DNA of 64,000 bases from Kitasatospora sp. MAA4 (GCF_029893355.1 NZ_JARZAI010000011.1:186001-250000); one strand, 5' to 3'; positions 50,672-59,927 are shown, counted from the stretch's first letter. The notes: generated by a model not told the origin, from the sequence alone. Translations and numbers: made by a program.

Positions 50672-51034
50672 TCAGCTCGCCGAGGCGCCGCTTCCCGACT
50701 TGGCCGAGCTGGACGACGAGCTCGACGAGGACGAGGACGTCGACGAGGAACCCGACGAGCCGGACGAGCCGGATGAGCTGGTCGACGAGCTCGACGAGGC
50801 GGCCGCAGCCGACGCCCCGGAACCCGACGCCGCCGAGCCCACCGAGCTGCTGGAGGACGACCTGCTGTCGGTCCGGTAGAAGCCGGAGCCCTTGAAGACC
50901 ACGCCCACGGCGGAGAAGACCTTGCGCAGCCGGCCCTCGCATTGCGGGCATACGGTCAGGGCCTCGTCGGTGAACTTCTGCACCGCCTCAAGGCCGTTGC
51001 CGCACTCGGTGCACTGGTACTGGTACGTGGGCAC
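50672..51034 (-). CDS. FmdB-family zinc-ribbon protein with poly-Ser tail
   Basis: This 120-residue protein has an N-terminal zinc ribbon (1-50) with two CxxC pairs (QCTECG, VCPQCEG) and the family phrase KVFSAVGVVFKGSGFYRTD. Residues 60-120 are a Ser/Ala/Gly low-complexity tail. FmdB proteins are putative regulators of amidase/formamidase genes, but their role in actinomycetes is unknown. The GTG start has AGGAGG 7 bases upstream. Confidence 0.88.
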   Translation of the reverse strand: MPTYQYQCTECGNGLEAVQKFTDEALTVCPQCEGRLRKVFSAVGVVFKGSGFYRTDSRSSSSSSVGSAASGSGASAAAASSSSSTSSSGSSGSSGSSSTSSSSSSSSSSSAKSGSGASAS

Positions 51035-51156
51035 TTGTCTTCCTCCTGGCACTCTCGCCTGATGAGTGCTAACGACGGTCCATGATGCGGCATTCCGCGG
51101 GATCAGTCCAGCGCCGCCGTTGTCGGGCCCGGCGGCGCCGCCACCGGCCCGGACGG

Positions 51157-52479
51157 TCAGCTCTCGGTCACCCCGGCGAGCCGCTGGGTCGCAGCCGCGC
51201 TCATGGCAACGGTACGGGTGCGCGCCCCCGGGGCGACCAGCAGCCGCCGCAAAGTGACCAGCGCCACCAGTCCGAGCCCCGAGCCGGTGACCGGCACGAG
51301 GAATCCCGACCACGGCCCGTGCGCGTCGATGAGCTGCCCGGCGATCGTCGAGCCGATCGCCAGCCCCAGCCCGATCGCGCCGGTGAGCCAGGTGAACGCC
51401 TCCGTCTTGGCGCCGTCCGCGACGAGCGTCTCGACCAGCGTGTAGCCGGTGATCAGCGTCGGTGCGATGGCCAGTCCGCAGACCAGGCCGGCCACGGCCA
51501 GCGAGGTCAGGTCGGGCATCGCCCAGAGCGTCGAGCAGCCCAGCACCAGCAGGGTGTAGCTGCCGAGCATCCGCTGCCGGGCCGAGCGCCGCCAGGCGAC
51601 CATCCCGTAGAGCACGCCGGCCAGCATCGAGCCGCCGGCGAAGATCCCGTACACGGTGCCGCTGACCCCGGCCTGGCCCTCGGCCTCGGCGAAGGCCGTC
51701 ACGGAGACCTGCATGGCACCGAAGACGGTGCCGACGCCCAGGAACGAGCCGGCCAGCAGCCGGACGCCGGGGGAGGCCAGCGCGGACACCCGGACGGCAC
51801 CGGGGACGTGCGGGTGACGTGCGGGTGCGGTCCGGCGCTGGGCGGCGAAGGCGAGCCCGCCGACCAGGGTCAGCGCGGCCTCGGCGACCAGACCGGCCGC
51901 CGGCGCGATGCCGGTGGCGATGGCGGTGGCCAGCACCGGGCCGACCACGAAGGTGAACTCGTCGGTGACCGACTCGAAGGCGAACGCGGTGTTGAGGTGC
52001 GCCGGAGGCTGGTCGGAGAGCTTGGAGACCCAGCGGGCCCGGACCATCGCGCCGATCTGCGGCACGGTGGCACCGGCCGGGGCGGCGGCCAGGAAGAGCG
52101 TCCAGACCGGCGCGTGGCCCAGCGCCAGCGCGATCAGCGTGCCGACCGAGACGGCGTGCACCAGCACGCTCGGCACCAGCACGGCGGCCTGTCCGAAGCG
52201 GTCGGCCAGGCGGCCGGACTGCGGTCCGACCAGGGCCTGTGCGACGGCGGAGACCGCCGCGACGGCGCCGGCCGTCCCGTACGAGCCCTGGGTGTCGAAC
52301 ACCAGGAGCACGATGCCCAGGCTCAGCATGGCGAAGGGGAGTCGCGCCACGAAGGCGGGGAGCAGGAACGTCCACGCGCCAGGGGTGCGGAGCAGTGGCA
52401 GGTACCCGACTCGGGTAGGTGCAGCACTGGGCGCAGTGCTGGGTACAGCGGGGCTTTCGGCCGTTCGGCGGGCTGCCAC
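51157..52479 (-). CDS. Major facilitator superfamily transporter
   Basis: This 440-residue protein has about 12 hydrophobic helices and the MFS loop motif GRLADRFGQ (about 90-98). It is a drug/metabolite exporter type with no evident specificity. The GTG start at 52479 has AGGA about 9 bases upstream. A leader of some 200 bases upstream holds an attenuator-like hairpin followed by TTTT, suggesting induction by ribosome stalling or another RNA mechanism. Confidence 0.88.
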   Translation of the reverse strand: MAARRTAESPAVPSTAPSAAPTRVGYLPLLRTPGAWTFLLPAFVARLPFAMLSLGIVLLVFDTQGSYGTAGAVAAVSAVAQALVGPQSGRLADRFGQAAVLVPSVLVHAVSVGTLIALALGHAPVWTLFLAAAPAGATVPQIGAMVRARWVSKLSDQPPAHLNTAFAFESVTDEFTFVVGPVLATAIATGIAPAAGLVAEAALTLVGGLAFAAQRRTAPARHPHVPGAVRVSALASPGVRLLAGSFLGVGTVFGAMQVSVTAFAEAEGQAGVSGTVYGIFAGGSMLAGVLYGMVAWRRSARQRMLGSYTLLVLGCSTLWAMPDLTSLAVAGLVCGLAIAPTLITGYTLVETLVADGAKTEAFTWLTGAIGLGLAIGSTIAGQLIDAHGPWSGFLVPVTGSGLGLVALVTLRRLLVAPGARTRTVAMSAAATQRLAGVTES

Positions 52480-52523
52480 GGTTGGTTCTTCCTGCTGCCT
52501 GGTAGCGCGGCCGGGTATGGGAA

Positions 52524-52708
52524 AACCCCGACGGCGCCGAGAGTCGTCCTCTCGCGCGTCGACCGGGGTTGATACCGGGTCCGGCTGGCCGATTCGTGGA
52601 AGCGGGAGGCCAGATGGTGCTGCGGACCGCGGCCGCCGAGCGGTCGCGCCAACTCTGCTTCAGGCAGATTTTGCGGATGTCTGTAGATACGTACTTACCA
52701 CCATTGTA
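52524..52708 (-). promoter_or_regulatory. Probable regulated leader of the MFS gene: -10 box, short leader frame, attenuator-like hairpin
   Basis: Reading the minus strand: TACAAT (52703-52708) is a good -10. A 14-codon frame MVVSTYLQTSAKSA runs 52704-52660, possibly too early to be in the transcript. TCTGC/GCAGA makes a small stem. Then AACCCCG (from 52570) pairs with CGGGGTT (to 52524) around CGAGAG/CTCTCG, with TTTT continuing after the stem. T-tracts after hairpins are rare in this genome. It could instead terminate the upstream antiporter gene. Confidence 0.45.
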
Positions 52709-52775
52709 GGGCCCGCTCCGCCCACTGCCCTGCCAACCCAAGGTGAACACCTCGCAACACCCCGCAGAAGGCGCC

Positions 52776-54260
52776 TCACCGCCCGCTGAGCCACCCCGCG
52801 AGCTTTCCGCCCTCGTCCACCGCACGCAGCCGCCGCTCGGCCGCCTCGCTCGCCGCCTCGGTGGTGACCACCAGCAGCTCGTCGTTGGCCCGCAGCACGG
52901 TGGTGCGGTCCGGCACGAAGCTGCTGCCCTCGCGCACCACCAGCGTGACGGCGGCGCCGGCCGGCAGCCGCAGCTCGCTGACCTCGACCCCGGAGATCCG
53001 CGAGGTCGCGGAGAGCGAGACCGACAGGAGCTGGCCGTGCAGATGTTCCAGCGGCGCCGACTCGATGCCGATGTCCTGGCCCATCGTGCCCTCGGAGATG
53101 TTCAGCAGCTTGGCCAGCCAGGGCAGCGTGGGGCCCTGGAGCAGGGTGAAGACCACGACCAGGATGAAGACGATGTTGAAGACGTCCACCGCGCGCGGGA
53201 CGTCGGCCACCAGCGGGATGGTGGCCAGCACGATCGGCACCGCCCCGCGCAGCCCGGCCCAGCTCAGCAGCGCCTGCTCGCGCCAGGGCAGCCGGAAGGG
53301 CGTCAGCGTGAGCACCACCGACAGCGGCCGGGCGATGAAGACCAGCACCACCCCGATCACCAGTGCCGGTCCGACCGCCGAGCCCATCGTGTCGGGGTTG
53401 CAGAGCAGGCCGAGCAGCACGAACATGCCGATCTGCCCGATCCAGGCGAGCCCGTCGGCGAAGCCGCGGACGGCCGGTCCGTGCGGCAGCTTGGCGTTGC
53501 CCAGCAGCACCGCGCAGATGTAGACCGCGAGGAACCCGGAGCCGTGCAGCAGCGCCCCGCCCGCGTACGCGAGCGCGGTCAGCGCCATCACCGCGATCGG
53601 GTACAGGCCGGAGGACGGCAGCGCGACGTGCCGCAGTCCGTACGCGCCGAGCTTGCCGACGGCCAGGCCCACGGCCGTGCCGATCGCCAGCTCGGCGACG
53701 ATCGTGCCGACCAGCACGTACCAGGCGTCGAACGGGCCGGTGGTGGCGAAGGCGACGACCAGGATCACCACCGGAGCGTCGTTGAACCCGGACTCGGCCT
53801 CCAGCAGGCCGGTCAGCCGCGGCGGCAGCGGCACCATCCGCAGCACCGAGAAGACCGCCGCCGCGTCGGTCGACGAGACGATGGCGCCCAGCAGCAGCGA
53901 CATCCGCCAGTCCAGGCCGACCAGGTAGTGGGCGCCGGCGGCGGTGACGAAGACGCTGATCCCGACCCCGAAGGTGGCCAGCACGGTGGCGGCCGGCATC
54001 ACCGGTTTGATCGCCGGCCAGCTGGTCTTCAGTCCGCCCTCGGCGAGGATGACGACGAGCGCGGCATAGCCGATGACCTGCGTCAGCTCGGCGTCGTTGA
54101 AGGTGACACCGAGTCCGTTCTGGCCGATCACCACGCCGATGCCGAGGTAGAGCAGCAGGCTGGGCAGCCCCGAACGGGTCGAAATGCGGACCGCGACCAC
54201 CGCGACCAGGAGGATCACGGAGAACTCGAGGAGGAACTTGTTCAGATGGTCGACGGTCAA
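52776..54260 (-). CDS. K+/H+ (cation/proton) antiporter with TrkA-C domain
   Basis: This 494-residue protein has about 12-13 helices with the Na+/H+ exchanger motif GAIVSSTDAAAVFSVLR and GFNDAPVVILVVAF. A cytoplasmic RCK/TrkA-C-type domain follows (about 400-475: ISGVEVSELRLPAGAAVTLVVREG, TVLRANDELLVVT). The layout matches NhaP2/CvrA-type potassium/proton antiporters. The start appears to be TTG (54258-54260) with GAGGTG 8 bases upstream. A candidate promoter is TTCAAA-16-TAGACT at 54400-54427 on the minus strand. Confidence 0.9.
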   Translation of the reverse strand: MTVDHLNKFLLEFSVILLVAVVAVRISTRSGLPSLLLYLGIGVVIGQNGLGVTFNDAELTQVIGYAALVVILAEGGLKTSWPAIKPVMPAATVLATFGVGISVFVTAAGAHYLVGLDWRMSLLLGAIVSSTDAAAVFSVLRMVPLPPRLTGLLEAESGFNDAPVVILVVAFATTGPFDAWYVLVGTIVAELAIGTAVGLAVGKLGAYGLRHVALPSSGLYPIAVMALTALAYAGGALLHGSGFLAVYICAVLLGNAKLPHGPAVRGFADGLAWIGQIGMFVLLGLLCNPDTMGSAVGPALVIGVVLVFIARPLSVVLTLTPFRLPWREQALLSWAGLRGAVPIVLATIPLVADVPRAVDVFNIVFILVVVFTLLQGPTLPWLAKLLNISEGTMGQDIGIESAPLEHLHGQLLSVSLSATSRISGVEVSELRLPAGAAVTLVVREGSSFVPDRTTVLRANDELLVVTTEAASEAAERRLRAVDEGGKLAGWLSGR

Positions 54261-54604
54261 CGCAGGGGCACCTCGGGGTCGCGGGCACGGAAACTGGCAG
54301 GCGGCTCAGGAGGATCAGCAGGGTTTCATCGAGACCCCTCGCAGCATCAGTCGGTGCGGCGCTGCGACCGACGACGGCTCAGGTGAGGTGTCGTTACGCA
54401 GTCTAACATTTTACCTACTCTTTTGAATCCCCCGTTTTCAGGGAGCCCGCGAGGCATCCTCAGGCGCGGCCGATAAGGTCCCTCTGGATCCACCGTGAGC
54501 GTCCCCGGTGCACCTGCGCCACCTGAGTCGTCCTAATGTGGTGAGCGGTCACGGCCGCCCCAGCTGAATGTGACGTCGCCCTGCTCCCTGTTGCTAGGAC
54601 CCAG
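54261..54604. promoter_or_regulatory. Divergent promoter region, antiporter and penicillin-acylase genes
   Basis: In this 344-base gap an AT-rich core (54400-54440) carries a minus-strand promoter candidate: TTCAAA (54422-54427 complement), 16 bases, TAGACT (54400-54405 complement). That would give a leader of about 130 bases. No promoter was recognised for the plus-strand gene. No gene is supported in the gap. Confidence 0.4.
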
Positions 54605-57325
54605 ATGCCCCGCTCGAAGAAGTTCCGGCGCGCTCGTCTGATCGTGCTCGTGCTCGCCGTGCTCCTGGTGGCCGGCTCCGCCGCCGGCGGCTGGTACGCG
54701 GTGGACACCGTGCGCGCCTCGTTCCCGCAGCTCAGCGGCAGCATCAAGGTCTCCGGCCTGGGTGCCCCGGTGGACGTGGAGCGGGATGCCAACGGCATTC
54801 CGCAGATCTACGCCGACACCTCCGAGGACCTGTTCAAGGCCCAGGGTTACGTCCAGGCCCAGGACCGCTTCTGGGAGATGGACGTCCGACGCCACATCAC
54901 CTCCGGACGGCTCTCCGAGATGTTCGGGGCGGGCCAGGTGCAGACCGACTCCTTCCTGCGCACGATGGGCTGGCACGACGTCGCCCAGCAGGAGTACGAC
55001 ACCCAGCTCTCGCCGGACACCAAGAAGTACCTCCAGGCCTACTCGGACGGCGTCAACGCCTGGCTCGCCCAGCACCCCGGCGGCAAGAGCGCCTCGCTGG
55101 AGTACGCGCTGCTCGGCACGGTGAACGGCAGCTACAAGCCCGCACCGTGGACCCCGGTCGACTCGGTGGCCTGGCTCAAGGCGATGGCCTGGAACCTCTC
55201 CGGCAACGTCCAGGACGAGATCGACCGCTCGCTGCTGTCCCAGGACTTCACCCAGGACCAGATCGCCCAGCTCTACCCGGCCTACCCGTACGACCGGAAC
55301 GGCACGATCGTCGGGCAGACCGGCAAGGTCGGCACGGACGGCACCTACCGGCCGCCCGTCGCGACGGCCAACCAGACGGCCTCCACCAACCAGGCCGCAG
55401 CCGTCACCAACGCCCTGCTGCAGGGCCTGTCCGGCCAGGTCGACGCGCTGCCGCAGCTGCTCGGCCCGCAGGGCCAGGGCATCGGCTCCAACTCCTGGGT
55501 GGTCTCCGGCGACCACACCACCACCGGCAAGCCGCTGATGGCCAACGACCCGCACCTCGGCCCCGGGATGCCCTCGGTCTGGTACCAGATGGGCCTGCAC
55601 TGCCGGGTCCTCAGCAGCGCCTGCCAGTACGACACCACCGGCTTCACCTTCTCGGGGATGCCGGGCGTGGTGATCGGCCACAACCAGAACATCTCCTGGG
55701 GCTTCACCAACCTCGGCGCCGACGTGACGGACCTCTACCTGGAGAAGGTCACCGGCCCGAACACGTACCTCTACGACGGCCAGAACGTGAACTTCGCCAC
55801 ACGCCAGGAGACCATCAAGGTCGCAGGCGGCGCGGACCGCACGATCACCGTCCGCACCACCAACAACGGACCGCTCATCTCGGACCAGAGCACCGAGGAG
55901 CAGAACGTCGGCACCTACGCGCCGGTCGGCAACTCCGCGCCGGACCGCGGGACCAGCGGCTACGGCGTCGCGCTGAAGTGGACGGCGCTCAGCCCGGGCA
56001 AGACCATGGACGCGGTCTTCGAGCTGGACCGGGCCGCCAACTGGACCGACTTCCGGTCCGCCGCCAAGGACTTCGCCGTCCCCGCGCAGAACCTGATCTA
56101 CGCCGACACCAAGAACAACATCGGCTACCAGGCCCCCGGCGTGATCCCGGTCCGCGGCCGCGGCGACGGCAGCTACCCCGTCCCCGGCTGGGACTCGTCG
56201 TACAACTGGAAGAGCACGATCCCGTTCACCTCGCTGCCGTACGTCTACAACCCGCCGTCCGGCTACATCGTCACCGCCAACCAGGCGGTCGCCGACCAGA
56301 GCTACCCGTTCCTGCTGACCACGGACTGGGAGTACGGCACCCGGGCCAAGGAGATCGGCGACCAGATCCAGGCCCGCCTGCAGAACGGCGGCCGGATCTC
56401 GCCCGACGACATGCAGTCCATCCAGATGGACAACACCAGCGTGATGGCCAAGACCCTGGTGCCGATGCTGCTCAAGGAGCAGGTCAGCGACCCGTACGTC
56501 CGCCAGGCCCAGGACCTGCTGAAGGACTGGAACTACAACCAGGACGCCGACTCGGCCGCCGCGGCCTACTACAACGGCGTCTGGCGGCAGTTGCTGATCC
56601 TGGCCTTCGGCCAGAAGTTCCCGGCGAGCGTGCGCGCCCAGGGCGACTGCCTGCTGGTCCAGCAGAAGGTGGACGCCAACCAGCCGCTCAACTCGGTCGG
56701 CGGCGAGACCAAGATCGTCACCCAGTGCGGCACCCGCGCCGCGAACCAGGCCCAGCCGGACGGCGGCGACCGCTGGACGGAGGTGGTGCGCCAGCAGCTC
56801 GGCAACCCCAACAGCTCGTGGTGGGACTACATCGACTCCAACCACCTCCAGCAGCACGGCCTGGACAACCTGCTCAAGGAGGCGATGAAGGACGCCCGCC
56901 AGGACCTCACCGCCCAGCTCGGCAAGGACATCTCCACCTGGAGCTGGGGTCGGCTGCACACCCTGAACCTCAAGGAGCAGACCCTGGGCATCGACAACTC
57001 GTCGTTCGCCTCGGGCATCATCCACCGGCTGCTCAACCGCGGTCCGTACCAGCTGTCGGGCGGTTCGGCGGCGGTCAACGCCTCCGGGTGGACGGCGGCG
57101 GCCGGGTACCAGGTCGACTGGATCCCGTCGATGCGGATGGTCGTGGACCTGAGCGACTTCAACGCCTCGCGCTGGATCAACGTGGGCGGCGAGTCCGGGC
57201 ACGCCTTCCAGGCCAACTACAACGACCAGACCGCGCTCTGGGCCCAGGGCAAGCTGCTTCCCTGGGCCTACAGCAAGGACGCGGTGGACAAGGCCACCAC
57301 GAACCGGCTCACCCTCACCCCCTGA
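54605..57325 (+). CDS. Penicillin acylase family protein (N-terminal nucleophile hydrolase)
   Basis: This 906-residue proprotein has an N-terminal signal-anchor (about 10-32: RLIVLVLAVLLVAGSAAGGWYAV) and an alpha chain to about 294. A predicted self-cleavage before Ser295 in GSNSWVVSG would start the beta chain. GKPLMANDPHLG follows, and typical GHNQNISWGFTN is present. Members hydrolyse acyl amides such as acyl-homoserine lactones, beta-lactams or lipopeptides; the substrate here is unknown. The stop codon lies in a 15-base tandem repeat. Convergent with the cyclo-ligase gene. Confidence 0.92.
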   Translation: MPRSKKFRRARLIVLVLAVLLVAGSAAGGWYAVDTVRASFPQLSGSIKVSGLGAPVDVERDANGIPQIYADTSEDLFKAQGYVQAQDRFWEMDVRRHITSGRLSEMFGAGQVQTDSFLRTMGWHDVAQQEYDTQLSPDTKKYLQAYSDGVNAWLAQHPGGKSASLEYALLGTVNGSYKPAPWTPVDSVAWLKAMAWNLSGNVQDEIDRSLLSQDFTQDQIAQLYPAYPYDRNGTIVGQTGKVGTDGTYRPPVATANQTASTNQAAAVTNALLQGLSGQVDALPQLLGPQGQGIGSNSWVVSGDHTTTGKPLMANDPHLGPGMPSVWYQMGLHCRVLSSACQYDTTGFTFSGMPGVVIGHNQNISWGFTNLGADVTDLYLEKVTGPNTYLYDGQNVNFATRQETIKVAGGADRTITVRTTNNGPLISDQSTEEQNVGTYAPVGNSAPDRGTSGYGVALKWTALSPGKTMDAVFELDRAANWTDFRSAAKDFAVPAQNLIYADTKNNIGYQAPGVIPVRGRGDGSYPVPGWDSSYNWKSTIPFTSLPYVYNPPSGYIVTANQAVADQSYPFLLTTDWEYGTRAKEIGDQIQARLQNGGRISPDDMQSIQMDNTSVMAKTLVPMLLKEQVSDPYVRQAQDLLKDWNYNQDADSAAAAYYNGVWRQLLILAFGQKFPASVRAQGDCLLVQQKVDANQPLNSVGGETKIVTQCGTRAANQAQPDGGDRWTEVVRQQLGNPNSSWWDYIDSNHLQQHGLDNLLKEAMKDARQDLTAQLGKDISTWSWGRLHTLNLKEQTLGIDNSSFASGIIHRLLNRGPYQLSGGSAAVNASGWTAAAGYQVDWIPSMRMVVDLSDFNASRWINVGGESGHAFQANYNDQTALWAQGKLLPWAYSKDAVDKATTNRLTLTP

Positions 57326-57359
57326 GGCCTCACCCCCTGAGGCCTCACCTCCTGAGCCC
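57315..57359 (+). repeat. Three tandem 15-base repeats spanning a stop codon
   Basis: TCACCCCCTGAGGCC occurs at 57315-57329 and 57330-57344, then TCACCTCCTGAGCCC at 57345-57359. The penicillin-acylase TGA (57323-57325) is in the first copy. The block fills the whole gap up to the convergent gene's stop. Confidence 0.9.
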
Positions 57360-57983
57360 TCAGGCGGTGAACCGGTGCACCCCCGACGGCGTGACGGCGG
57401 CGTGCACCGGCCGGTCGTGCGGCTCGGCCGGGACGTGCTCCAGCAGTTCGGCGTCGTAGAGCAGGGTGGCCAGCAGCGGCCGCGCCCCGGCCCGGTCCAG
57501 CCGGGCCAGGACACGGTCGTAGCTGCCGCCGCCCCGGCCCAGCCGCAGGCCGCCGTGGTCCACGGCGAGCCCCGGCAGCAGCACCACGGCGGCCGCGCAG
57601 ACCGCCTCCGGCCCGAGTCGGTGCCCGTCCGGTTCCAGCAGCCCGCGGCCGGCCGGCAGGAGGTGCTCGGCGCCCCGGTAGGCGGCCCAGTCGAGGTCGT
57701 TGTCGGGCAGCAGGACGGGCAGCAGCACCGGGACCCCACGGCGTTGCAGCAGGTCGAGCAGCGGCCGGGTGCCGGGCTCCGCACCGACCGACACGTACGC
57801 GGCCACCGGTCCCTCCAGCGCGAGCGCGCCGGCCTGCTCGGCCAGCGCCGCGGCGGCGCTTTCCCGCCATTCGGGCGACAGTGCGCGGCGGTCGGCCAGA
57901 AGCCGTGACCTCAGCTCTGCCTTGTCGTTGTAGAAGGGATCGTCGTACAAGTCCTGCTCCTCGGGATCCGCGGCCGTCGCCAC
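57360..57983 (-). CDS. 5-formyltetrahydrofolate cyclo-ligase
   Basis: This 207-residue enzyme converts 5-formyl-THF to 5,10-methenyl-THF with ATP. Family signatures are KAELRSRLLADRRAL near the N-terminus and GLRLGRGGGSYDRVLARL (about 146-163). The start is GTG at 57983 with GGAGG upstream. It is divergent from the GGDEF gene. In actinobacteria it often neighbours galU and moeA, as here. Confidence 0.93.
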   Translation of the reverse strand: MATAADPEEQDLYDDPFYNDKAELRSRLLADRRALSPEWRESAAAALAEQAGALALEGPVAAYVSVGAEPGTRPLLDLLQRRGVPVLLPVLLPDNDLDWAAYRGAEHLLPAGRGLLEPDGHRLGPEAVCAAAVVLLPGLAVDHGGLRLGRGGGSYDRVLARLDRAGARPLLATLLYDAELLEHVPAEPHDRPVHAAVTPSGVHRFTA

Positions 57984-58030
57984 GATCCTCCCTCGTCCCC
58001 CCGCTCGTGCGAGAACCGGAAGGCGGCCCG

Positions 58031-58978
58031 ATGCCCACCCCGCTCCTGGTGCAGTCGCTGGCCCTGCTCAGCGCCCCGCTCGCCGGGGCGGCCGGCCTGC
58101 TGGGGCTGCGGCTGCGCCGCTCGGCGGGGGTGGAGGAGAGCCGCGAGAGCGGGCTGCGGCAGCAACTGGCCGAGCTGCAGAGCCGCTGCGAGGAGTTGGA
58201 GCGGCTGGCGGCGCGCGATCCGCTGACCGGCGTGTGGAACTACCGGCACCTCCAAACCACTCTGGAGCGTGAGATCGCGCGCTGCGACGAGCCGCACCCG
58301 AACGACCCTTCCAGCAGCGGCCCGAGCGCCGACTGCCGGCGGCCGAGCGTCCGTCAGTCGGACCAACGGCAGCCGCCGGAGCGGCAGTCGGGTGCCGCCG
58401 GTGCGTCGCGCCCGCTGGCCCTGGTGCTGCTGGAGATCGACGGTTTCGACGCACTCAACGCCGAGCACGGCCGCAGCCGCGGCGACGTGATGCTGCGCGA
58501 GCTGGCCCAGCGCCTCAGCGTGGAGATCCGCCGCACGGACACCCTCGGCCGTTATGGCGGTACGGAGTTCCTGGTGGTGCTGCCGGACACCGGCGCGGAC
58601 GGCGCGGTCCGGGTCGCCGAGCGGCTCTGCTGGTCGGTCCGCCGCCACCGGCTGCTCGACTGGGCCCCTGGCCCCTGGGAGGACGGCCGTACCCCCCGCC
58701 AGGGGAACGGGCTGACCGCCGCCGCCGGGGTCGCGGTCCTGCCCGTGGACGGCACCCACGCTGCTCCGCTGCTGCGCGCGGCGGACCGGGCGCTTGCGGC
58801 GGCCAAGCGGCAGGCGCTGCACGGTCTGCACGGTAATCTGTCGGCTTGTGCCGGTTCTGAGCCGCCTGCCCTGACCGGTCGTGCTGCCCGTAATGTCGCT
58901 GTCGTGGCTGTTGCCGACGAGGTTCGTTCACATCTGATTAACCTCGCCCACAGTCAGGGCGGTCATCTGCCTCAGTAA
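58031..58978 (+). CDS. GGDEF-domain protein with GGTEF signature
   Basis: This 315-residue protein has a short N-terminal membrane segment (about 5-27), a coiled coil (35-55) and a GGDEF domain (about 55-275). The domain is interrupted by a polar Ser/Pro/Gln/Arg insertion (about 78-120). The active-site signature reads YGGTEF where active diguanylate cyclases have GG(D/E)EF. The metal/GTP contact is therefore altered and activity is doubtful. GGAAGGCGG precedes the ATG. It is 9 bases upstream of galU. Confidence 0.85.
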   Translation: MPTPLLVQSLALLSAPLAGAAGLLGLRLRRSAGVEESRESGLRQQLAELQSRCEELERLAARDPLTGVWNYRHLQTTLEREIARCDEPHPNDPSSSGPSADCRRPSVRQSDQRQPPERQSGAAGASRPLALVLLEIDGFDALNAEHGRSRGDVMLRELAQRLSVEIRRTDTLGRYGGTEFLVVLPDTGADGAVRVAERLCWSVRRHRLLDWAPGPWEDGRTPRQGNGLTAAAGVAVLPVDGTHAAPLLRAADRALAAAKRQALHGLHGNLSACAGSEPPALTGRAARNVAVVAVADEVRSHLINLAHSQGGHLPQ

Positions 58979-58987
58979 GGTCAACGC

Positions 58988-59911
58988 ATGACGACGACGA
59001 ACACCCGCATGCCGGTCACCAAGGCTGTTGTGCCTGCGGCCGGCCTCGGCACCCGCTTTCTCCCCGCGACGAAGGCGACGCCGAAGGAGATGCTCCCGGT
59101 CGTCGACAAGCCCGCCATCCAGTACGTGGTGGAGGAGGCTTCCGCGGCCGGCCTCTCCGACATACTGATGGTCACCGGGCGCAACAAGCGCGCGCTGGAG
59201 GACCACTTCGACCGGGCCTACGAGTTGGAGGAGCTGCTCTCGCGCAAGGGCGACGAGGACAAGCTCCGCCGGGTCCGCGAGTCGGTCTCGCTGGCCAACA
59301 TGCACTACGTCCGCCAGGGCGACCCCAAGGGCCTGGGGCACGCGGTCCTGGTGGCCGAACAGCACGTGGCCGGACAGCCGTTCGCCGTCCTGCTCGGTGA
59401 CGACCTGATCGACCCGCGCGACCCGCTGCTCTCCCGGATGATCGAGGTGCAGCAGGAGTTGGGCGGCTCGGTGGTGGCGCTGATGGAGGTCGAGCCCTCG
59501 CAGATCCACCTCTACGGCTGCGCGGCCGTCGAGGCCAACGGCTTCGGCGAGGACGTCTTCCACGTCACCGACCTGGTCGAGAAGCCCGAGGTCGAGGACG
59601 CCCCGTCGAACTACGCGGTGATCGGCCGCTACGTGCTCGACCCGGCCGTCTTCGACGTGTTGAAGAAGACCGAGCCCGGCCGCGGCGGCGAGATCCAGCT
59701 CACCGACGCCCTGCGCACGCTCTCCACGCTGGGCCCCGAGGAGGGCGGCCAGGTGCACGGCGTGCTCTTCAAGGGCCGCCGTTATGACACGGGCGACCGC
59801 GCCGACTACTTGCGCGCTATTGTCCGCCTGGCGTGCGAGCGTGAAGACCTGGGTCCGGAGTTCCGCAGCTGGCTCAGGGACTTCGTGGGCACGGAGATGA
59901 TGCAGGGCTGA
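58988..59911 (+). CDS. galU: UTP-glucose-1-phosphate uridylyltransferase
   Basis: This 307-residue enzyme makes UDP-glucose from UTP and glucose-1-phosphate. The nucleotide loop is GLGTRFLPATKATPKEMLPV (about 18-37). The active-site segments are LLGDDLID, EVEPSQIHLYG and VEKP. UDP-glucose feeds polysaccharides and teichoic-acid glycosylation. It is part of a run galU-moeA-moaC-mogA on the plus strand, with 16 bases to moeA. Confidence 0.96.
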   Translation: MTTTNTRMPVTKAVVPAAGLGTRFLPATKATPKEMLPVVDKPAIQYVVEEASAAGLSDILMVTGRNKRALEDHFDRAYELEELLSRKGDEDKLRRVRESVSLANMHYVRQGDPKGLGHAVLVAEQHVAGQPFAVLLGDDLIDPRDPLLSRMIEVQQELGGSVVALMEVEPSQIHLYGCAAVEANGFGEDVFHVTDLVEKPEVEDAPSNYAVIGRYVLDPAVFDVLKKTEPGRGGEIQLTDALRTLSTLGPEEGGQVHGVLFKGRRYDTGDRADYLRAIVRLACEREDLGPEFRSWLRDFVGTEMMQG

Positions 59912-59927
59912 CAAACGGAAGGCGACG

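Noticed and set aside
54533..57784. Minus-strand open frame of 1083 codons opposite the penicillin-acylase gene
   Set aside because: It is a shadow of GC-rich coding DNA. The translation is Val/Leu/Gly/Arg/Asp repeats without domains, and the plus strand has a clear family protein.
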